From Phymorhynchus buccinoides (Eukaryota; Mollusca; Gastropoda; Neogastropoda; Raphitomidae), in NCBI GenBank assembly GCA_017654935.2, contig CM065684.1, forward strand, positions 51,081,222 through 51,145,221: a stretch of DNA of 64,000 bases, read 5' to 3'. The notes beneath the pieces are model-generated. The model was not told the origin of the DNA, ran no database searches, and saw nothing but the letters and a program-made list of their open reading frames with translations. The translations under genes and the position numbers were made by a program. Numbering within the stretch: position 1 is the stretch's first letter; each line of letters starts with the position of its first letter. Below, one piece after another: positions 62,001 to 64,000 of the stretch.

Positions 62001-64000
62001 CACATCTATTTACTATCGCAAACACCACAAAACAAACACATCGATTTACTATCACAAACACCACAAAACAAACACATCTATTTACTATCGCAAACACCAC
62101 AAAACAAACACATCTATTTACTATCGCAAACACCACAAAACAAGCACATCTATTTACTATCGCAAACACCACAAAACAAGCACATCTATTTACTATCGCA
62201 AACACCAAAAAAACAAACACATCTATTTACTATCGCAAACACCACAAAACAAACACATCTATTTACTATCGCAAACACCAAAAAACAAACACATCTATTT
62301 ACTATCGCAAACACCAAAAAAACAAACACATCTATTTACTATCGCAAACACCACAAAACAAACACATCTATTTACTATCGCAAACACCAAAAAAAAACCC
62401 ACATCTATTTACTATCGCAAACACCACAAAACAAGCACATCTATTTACTATCGCAAACACCAAAAAAAAACCCACATCTATTTACTATCGCAAACACCAC
62501 AAAACAAACACATCTATTTACTATCGCAAACACCACAAAACAAACACATCGATTTACTATCACAAACACCACAAAACAAACACATCTATTTACTATCGCA
62601 AACACCACAAAACAAACACATCTATTTACTATCGCAAACACCACAAAACAAGCACATCTATTTACTATCGCAAACACCACAAAACAAGCACATCTATTTA
62701 CTATCGCAAACACCAAAAAAACAAACACATCTATTTACTATCGCAAACACCACAAAACAAACACATCTATTTACTATCGCAAACACCACAAAACAAACAC
62801 ATCGATTTACTATCGCAAACACCAAAAAAACAAACACATCTATTTACTATCGCAAACACCACAAAACAAACACATCTATTTACTATCACAAACACCACAA
62901 AACAAACACATCTATTTACTATCGCAAACACCACAAAACAAACACATCTATTTACTATCGCAAACACCACAAAACAAACACATCTATTTACTATCGCAAA
63001 CACCACAAAACAAACACATCTATTTACTATCGCAAACACCACAAAACAAACACATCGATTTACTATCACAAACACCACAAAACAAACACATCTATTTACT
63101 ATCACAAACACCACAAAACAAACACATCTATTTACTATCGCAAACACCACAAAACAAACACATCTATTTACTATCGCAAACACCACAAAACAAACACATC
63201 GATTTACTATCACAAACACCACAAAACAAACACATCTATTTACTATCGCAAACACCACAAAACAAACACATCGATTTACTATCGCAAACACCACAAAACA
63301 AACACATCTATTTACTATCGCAAACACCACAAAACAAACACATCTATTTACTATCGCAAACACCACAAAACAAGCACATCTATTTACTATCGCAAACACC
63401 ACAAAACAAACATCTATTTACTATCGCAAACACCACAAAACAAACACATCTATTTACTATCAAATGACTTTCATCTGAATTTGGCCAATGTTTAACCCTT
63501 TCGCCGCCAGCCATTTTTCAGGCAAAAAAATACCATTTAACTTTCCGGGGTAGAGAAAAAAATATATATCTGCAATATTGCAGATTCCTCTGTGACATGT
63601 ATAACATTAGGCCTATCCTTACCTCCCAAAACTACGAAAATAGGGTCTTCAGATAACAGGACCTGATTTGATGTTTGTTAGTGAATGGGTGTTAAACCAT
63701 TGTGGTGCAAAAATGTGACATTGGCGGTGAAAGGGTTAACAAAGTTAATTTTTGGTGTTTCTTAGACCCCTTTTGGCGCAAATGTTCTGCATGTGCAGAA
63801 CGCCCTATCATGAAACTTGGTCGTTATTTGCATATTACATATATATATTTGTTAAAATATGACACATCAGCACTGTTACTTAGTGTTACTGTTAGCTAGA
63901 ATGCTTCAGAAATTTGTAAAAAGAAAAAACAGTCAGTCCCTTAGTACATGTATATATGGAGACGAAACACTTATATCTCTTGACTATCCTTTCATTGTAC
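40887..64000 (-). CDS. POLA2: DNA polymerase alpha subunit B (POLA2), 5' end beyond window
   Basis: The regulatory B subunit of DNA polymerase alpha-primase, which bridges the catalytic subunit to other replisome proteins in the nucleus. Fifteen exons from 61591 down to the TAG at 40889-40887 join in one frame (1528 nt, about 508 residues). All have AG/GT junctions. Visible in order: MYATSTPTSTGK and PSPSPTG linker, NRFAERKSAGEVMCSFG, MFQKLADKAF, an OB-fold segment (VTGRIACDSQGRLN, DLSHLKEFALFPGQ), and the phosphoesterase-like domain (DVCILIGPFVD, VVVPSWRDAHHHPVYPQ, GLTSTDILLHLGAEE, SYYPLYPPSED, VLIVPSDLRYFIK). The C-terminus is GCVCVNPGRLAKGQVGGT ... QIVRI. The human protein is about 598 residues, so roughly 90-100 N-terminal residues lie to the right of 64000. 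The eukaryotic phosphoesterase fold is considered inactive. Introns carry several exon-derived arrays. Confidence 0.97.
41502..41628 (-). CDS. POLA2: POLA2 visible exon 14
   Basis: 127 nt encoding (S)YYPLYPPSEDVNADLEKFD then HVKMDVLPHVLIVPSDLRYF and IK. Acceptor GTGCAG at 41629, donor GTGGGT at 41501. Confidence 0.97.
41629..42904. other. POLA2 intron, mostly unassigned
   Basis: TAGCTATGGTCATCTCAGGACT and GTCACC near 25465-25495 recur as CAGCTATGGTCATCTCAGGA with CTGTCACCGCGTAAAGTTC at 42430-42470, a small dispersed repeat of about 70 bp. A GTAGG-rich run lies at 42080-42140. No gene. Confidence 0.45.
42905..43293. repeat. Diverged tandem duplication, about 190-bp unit
   Basis: ATAGGTCAAATCA-type start, CCATCTTTCACAAAAATATG and GAAAATGCCGAAATCGGTCA in the right copy correspond to GTAGGTCAAAATCA, CTTATCTTTCATAAAAAAGG and AAAATGCCAATGTCAGTAAC in the left. 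Old duplication. Confidence 0.6.
43490..44330. repeat. 43/49-bp minisatellite grown from a MITE end, about 16 units
   Basis: The unit contains GCCCTTATAGTCTGCATGCT then ATGGTAGTAG and GCAGGGGTGGTGT; later units carry an extra TTACAG. The core CCTTATAGTCNGNATNNTATGGTA matches 20 of 24 bases of the R4 MITE terminus at 28886-28909. Left of the array, 43490-43575 matches the R4 interior in inverse orientation (CAAAATCTGAAATTTGTGTA). The array abuts the POLA2 exon 13 donor. Confidence 0.85.
44349..44411 (-). CDS. POLA2: POLA2 visible exon 13
   Basis: 63 nt encoding (L)GAPGYKDRLGRLAQHLVDQH and two bases of Ser. Acceptor TCCACAG at 44412, donor GTCTGT at 44348. Weakly conserved but in frame on both sides and corresponds to the human DRFSRILKHIL region. 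Confidence 0.92.
44525..44688 (+). mobile_element. SINE-like repeat R5
   Basis: CCCCAAAGTCGAAGTGTGGC, ATCCGTAGCTGATGCACTTG and TCCTGGAGTCCTTTAGCTAG, with an ACAACAACAACC tail. Confidence 0.7.
44757..45260. repeat. Older, diverged roughly 180-bp tandem repeats next to the 102-bp array
   Basis: Three units begin with TTTTGGGTCCAGGTAAGATG (about 44785, 44963 and 45155) and end in ACTTTCCACAC...GACCTCCACTTGTG. The last block is shared with the 102-bp array that follows. Confidence 0.75.
45261..45812 (-). repeat. 102-bp tandem array carrying POLA2 exon 12 end and donor, five extra copies
   Basis: CACTTGTGTACTACAATTTC starts at 45261, 45363, 45465, 45567, 45669 and 45771, exactly 102 bp apart. 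On the minus strand each unit holds CTCCTCCACCTCGGGGCAGA, then GGAAGTGTCTCT/GTGAGT, the last 34 nt of exon 12 and its donor. Only the unit at the right edge continues into the rest of the exon. The units are nearly identical. Because 102 is divisible by three, long open frames appear, but they are not genes. Confidence 0.95.
45813..45919 (-). CDS. POLA2: POLA2 visible exon 12
   Basis: 107 nt encoding HLHFVADPSTLVINSVVFGL then TSTDILLHLGAEEVS and two bases of Leu. Acceptor TTCGCAG at 45920, donor GTGAGT at 45812. The 3' 34 nt and the donor are repeated five more times downstream in 102-bp units. Confidence 0.96.
46686..46782 (-). CDS. POLA2: POLA2 visible exon 11
   Basis: 97 nt encoding LPCQIVVVPSWRDAHHHPVY then PQGPFTWTHKPQ. 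Acceptor TTCACAG at 46783, donor GTAGGA at 46685. VPSxRDxHHxPVYPQPPF is a hallmark of the subunit. Confidence 0.97.
46928..46949. repeat. Poly-C tract
   Basis: C-run with single A. Confidence 0.8.
47494..47606 (+). mobile_element. U2 snRNA 5'-end-like repeat
   Basis: ATCGCTTCTCAGCCTCTTGG then CTAAGA matches the first 26 nt of U2 snRNA (about 24 identities), but the following sequence is unrelated to U2: no branch-point-pairing or Sm region follows. The 3' part ends in CGACGTTAAAC. Most likely a snRNA-headed SINE or a retropseudogene, not a functional U2 gene. Confidence 0.55.
47787..47860 (-). CDS. POLA2: POLA2 visible exon 10
   Basis: 74 nt encoding GGRMDETYDQTFRKCMELIA then EDTE and two bases of Lys. 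Acceptor TTGCAG at 47861, donor GTAAGT at 47786. Confidence 0.95.
48347..48385 (-). CDS. POLA2: POLA2 visible exon 9 (39-nt exon)
   Basis: IGPFVDIKNSIIE, 13 codons in phase 0. Acceptor TTACAG at 48386, donor GTAAGT at 48346. Completes the conserved DVCILxGPFxD motif from exon 8. Too short for ordinary ORF detection. Confidence 0.95.
48443..48660 (-). mobile_element. Dispersed repeat R7, copy 4
   Basis: CACTGGTCTCCCCGCTGCGT, AGGCAGAGTCAAAGAGAGTG and GGCAGATTAGAGGAAG are the reverse complement of 7520-7735. Confidence 0.7.
48718..48839 (-). CDS. POLA2: POLA2 visible exon 8
   Basis: 122 nt encoding (G)SSLSVLVATGPFSVSDDLC then YDPLRALLDTIRKDQPDVCI and L. Start of the phosphoesterase-like domain. 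Acceptor TTCAG at 48840, donor GTACAG at 48717. Its 5' part and acceptor are amplified upstream into about 28 tandem copies. Confidence 0.96.
48840..51193 (-). repeat. Array of about 28 partial copies of POLA2 exon 8 with acceptor
   Basis: Units of mainly 79 or 87 bp. The sense strand reads GTCCAGTCTGTCAGTGCTGG, then CCTTTCAGCGTGTCAGATGA and CCTGTGCTATG; at that point the true exon continues as ACCCGC, but the copies jump back to intron sequence (TTTGATGTCCGTTGTTC) before the next acceptor. Many units have CGG instead of CAG at the acceptor; some keep TTCAG. The encoded motif VLVVAGPFSVSDDLCY is repeated. 87 bp is in frame, so minus-strand frames stay open for up to about 150 codons. Confidence 0.97.
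51457..51502 (-). CDS. POLA2: POLA2 visible exon 7
   Basis: 46 nt encoding SVELPFPQLTVKTEP and one base of Gly. Acceptor GTGCAG at 51503, donor GTACTC at 51456. Matches the PLPF motif that follows the OB fold. Confidence 0.94.
51503..52438. other. POLA2 intron
   Basis: The segment 51634-51868 begins TTAACCCCTTCACTGCCA and ends GCAGAGAAGGGGTCAA, resembling a diverged R1/piggyBac-like MITE. Otherwise nothing. Confidence 0.45.
52439..52501 (-). CDS. POLA2: POLA2 visible exon 6
   Basis: 63 nt encoding VIAADVVNASGKKLLVKKIY then P. Acceptor TTAACAG at 52502, donor GTAAGT at 52438. Aligns with the conserved VVxxEGxNxxGRKLVxxKLY segment. Confidence 0.95.
53075..53447 (+). repeat. Dispersed repeat R9, copy 2
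   Basis: Shares GGATCCAGGGACCCATGGCC, GTCGGACGATTCAGGGG and TCCAAGATAGAACAACCAAG with 9530-9935 in the same order. Confidence 0.8.
53674..53830. mobile_element. ATAAGGCG-type MITE (family R4)
   Basis: ATATTTTTCTGACTATAAGG then CGCACC at the left, and TATGGCCTTATAGGG at the right. The interior has ATTATCAGTCACATTATAAG. Confidence 0.7.
54205..54360 (-). CDS. POLA2: POLA2 visible exon 5 (OB fold)
   Basis: 156 nt, 52 residues in phase 0: DVVQVTGRIACDSQGRLNSH, SVVLEGSRSTSSGFSIPLDL, SHLKEFALFPGQ. Acceptor TTCAG at 54361, donor GTGGGT at 54204. Two partial copies of its 5' part lie upstream. Confidence 0.97.
54361..54720 (-). repeat. Two extra partial copies of POLA2 exon 5 with acceptor and MITE piece
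   Basis: Acceptor-plus-exon starts at 54506 and 54660 repeat the true one at 54360 (periods 146 and 154 bp). Each copy holds the first roughly 63 nt of the exon (DVVQVTGRIACDSQGRLNSH on the sense strand, with small changes), the intron's TTCAG acceptor, and a pogo-like MITE end (CAGTGGAACCTGCCTTTTAA). Poly-C length differs between copies. Confidence 0.9.
54721..55428. other. POLA2 intron
   Basis: The remainder of a pogo-like MITE (ends near 54857, GGGGGGTTCCACTGTA) and unassigned sequence with ATGACATCATC-like motifs near 54990-55010. Two similar AGGGCGATAATNTTA segments at 55186 and 55284. Confidence 0.45.
55429..55517 (-). CDS. POLA2: POLA2 visible exon 4
   Basis: 89 nt encoding (A)LNDQIEYMEERLQKQLGLE then DLPHIAQPSQ. 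Acceptor GTGTCAG at 55518, donor GTCTGT at 55428. Its 5' part is duplicated upstream at 55744-56012. Confidence 0.95.
55555..55700 (-). mobile_element. LINE 3' UTR fragment
   Basis: On the minus strand GTGTGTGCGCTTTGATTTGA then TTTCTATCAAGATTCAGC matches the LINE tail at 14220-14275. Confidence 0.65.
55744..56012 (-). repeat. Partial tandem copies of POLA2 exon 4 with acceptor
   Basis: Units of about 75-90 bp contain the acceptor and first exon bases (minus: TGTCAGCACTGAACGACCAG then AGGAACGGC). The last copy (55980-56012) has more of the exon, encoding NDQIEYMEERL. The spacer AACGGTCAATTAGACCTCTC is shared by all. Confidence 0.85.
56030..56238. mobile_element. piggyBac-like MITE R2, left-truncated copy
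   Basis: AGTCAGAGGCAAAATTGTGG, TTGACAGCTACCTATTAATT and a terminal AATGAGTTAA match 24560-24728. Confidence 0.75.
56284..56495 (-). CDS. POLA2: POLA2 visible exon 3
   Basis: 212 nt encoding AKAQLNTSVSRSNRFAERKS then AGEVMCSFGAVDKAGW and NPAQDLDKQYKYMFQKLADK, ending AF and one base. Matches the SRSNRGEVV...SFG and YKSMFQKL segments of the family. Acceptor GCACAG at 56496, donor GTGAGT at 56283. Confidence 0.96.
56965..57157. mobile_element. Harbinger-like MITE (family R3)
   Basis: TTA at both ends. AGGCTGTGTACAGATATGCA pairs with TATATCTGTACACAGCC. The centre has a strong hairpin (GACTTTGTGG/CCACAAAGTC). Confidence 0.75.
57583..57965 (+). mobile_element. tRNA-derived SINE (family R6), well preserved
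   Basis: The head GTGACAGAGTGGTTCAGACG (A box) and GACCCGGGTTTGAATCCCGG (B box) look like a Leu/Ser-type tRNA with an extended middle. The body GGATGGGGACTTAAAGCTAG, CGTGCGCTTTACGCAC and GCGCTCTCCAGGGGAGAGCA matches the copy at 40161-40580. The long non-tRNA body rules out an ordinary tRNA gene. Confidence 0.85.
58183..58341 (-). mobile_element. SINE-like repeat R5, inverted
   Basis: Starts at the tail (GTAGTTGTTG), then ACCCTGGCTAAAAGACTCCA and GGGATCATCCCAACAGCGG, ending CATGTGGGTAGCCACACTC. Confidence 0.7.
58613..58728 (-). CDS. POLA2: POLA2 visible exon 2
   Basis: 116 nt encoding SVSVKRQVTPDERDMLRKRL then ADSERSPVVTVKPSPSPT and two bases of Gly. Acceptor GACAG at 58729, donor GTAAAG at 58612. 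Serine/proline-rich linker, a region of cell-cycle phosphorylation in the family. Partial relic copies lie upstream at 59236, 60890 and 61280. Confidence 0.9.
58860..59125 (+). mobile_element. Second SINE family with conserved central domain
   Basis: A B-box-like GGTGGGTTCGAACCCGG, then CCTTCGGATGAGACCTAAAA with CCGAGGTCCCGTGT and CAAGATCCTGCGCGCACGTT. It ends AATCAGAAGAAGAAGAC. The CTTCGGATGAGAC...CCGAGGTCCCGTG block resembles the central domain shared by several marine invertebrate SINE families (from memory). Confidence 0.65.
59358..60800. mobile_element. Composite non-autonomous DNA element (CAGGGTT ends) with nested MITE
   Basis: The left end CAGGGTTTATGCAG, with TTTCAAAGACTTTTTCAAAG, pairs loosely with the right end CAAAGACTTTCAAAGACCGT followed by GCGAACCCTG. 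Inside, 59768-60510 has its own ends, TACAGTGAAACCCGTTTAGT and the inverted ACTAAATGGGTTTCCCTGTA, a pogo-like MITE. Boundaries are approximate. Confidence 0.55.
59542..59740 (-). pseudogene. Charged protein-like fragment of unknown family
   Basis: The minus frame encodes SDRDRRNRHQIEEKLKTADK, then KSLEAEQKASVPLIKEPNAL and a Lys-rich end before a stop at 59542. The composition is protein-like rather than repeat-like. It sits inside the composite element, so it may be the tail of a transposon protein. Upstream the frame runs into the nested MITE. I do not recognise the family. Confidence 0.35.
60979..61207 (-). mobile_element. R8 MITE, second copy with 5-bp duplication
   Basis: AACAG flanks both ends. 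CAGGGCTCCCAATCGTCC at the left is the reverse complement of the right end of the copy at 30032-30257, and CCCTGGGAGCCCTG is at the right. Confidence 0.85.
61525..61591 (-). CDS. POLA2: POLA2 visible exon 1
   Basis: 67 nt: one base completing a codon, then IGDEDVDMISMYATSTPTST and GK. Acceptor CACACAG at 61592, donor GTGAGT at 61524. Corresponds to the poorly conserved linker after the N-terminal domain; assigned by frame and the acidic/Thr-Pro pattern. Confidence 0.85.
61640..63462. repeat. 36-bp minisatellite, about 50 units, in POLA2 intron
   Basis: The unit CACATCTATTTACTATCGCA then AACACCACAAAACAAA. Variants have CCAAAAAAAC (38 bp), GCACATC or CGATTTACTATCAC. Since 36 is divisible by three, two + frames stay open for more than 600 codons. 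Lies just upstream of POLA2 visible exon 1. Confidence 0.97.
63492..63739. mobile_element. piggyBac-like MITE (family R1)
   Basis: TTAA at 63492-63495 and 63736-63739, ends CCCTTTCGCCGCCA and TGGCGGTGAAAGGG. The best-preserved copy of the family here. Confidence 0.85.
63740..64000. other. POLA2 intron, nothing recognised
   Basis: No exon matching the POLA2 N-terminal domain was found up to the window edge. Confidence 0.4.

Noticed and set aside
61594..63495. Open frames of 633 and 616 codons on the plus strand
   Set aside because: Entirely the 36-bp minisatellite read in frame; no domain, biased composition, and two overlapping frames are open at once.

Overview
This window is eukaryotic, animal nuclear DNA: intron-rich genes with GT-AG splicing, very abundant microsatellites, minisatellites, MITEs and SINE-like repeats, and short TTAGGG tracts. 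The repeat style (tRNA-headed SINEs, TTAA- and TTA-flanked MITEs, large minisatellites) and the gene sequences suggest a lophotrochozoan, most likely a marine mollusc; the species is inference only.

Two conserved genes, both on the minus strand, carry nearly all the real coding sequence. RAD51 (15269-33249) can be read as nine coding exons that join in frame into a full 338-residue recombinase. POLA2, the B subunit of DNA polymerase alpha-primase, occupies 40887 to beyond the right edge (last exon 40887-41036, first visible exon 61525-61591). Fifteen in-frame exons give about 508 residues; only the N-terminal part lies outside the window. The two genes act in recombination repair and replication initiation, lie about 7.6 kb apart and are transcribed in the same direction.

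Layout: 82-3290 is a decayed mobile-element-like coding region of an unnamed multicopy family. 3.3-15.2 kb is repeat-rich intergenic DNA with no cellular gene I can recognise. 15.3-33.2 kb is RAD51, with a hAT-type transposon inside a SINE-like repeat in one intron and a 2.6-kb minisatellite in another. 33.3-40.9 kb is intergenic, with a telomere-like MITE, a large inverted repeat and a LINE fragment. 40.9-64.0 kb is POLA2 with several arrays in its introns.

The main unexpected pattern is that many tandem arrays in these introns are built from pieces of the adjacent exon together with its splice site. RAD51 coding exons 4 and 7 and POLA2 exons 2, 4, 5, 8 and 12 each have between one and 28 extra partial copies next to them. 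Most duplicate the acceptor side, so duplicated acceptors sit upstream of the true one; POLA2 exon 12 duplicates its donor. One RAD51 copy is in frame and would repeat the Walker B segment if spliced in. The RAD51 minisatellite also carries a splice-site-like CAG/GTAAAG junction in almost every unit. These patterns are visible directly in the sequence; any effect on splicing is untested.
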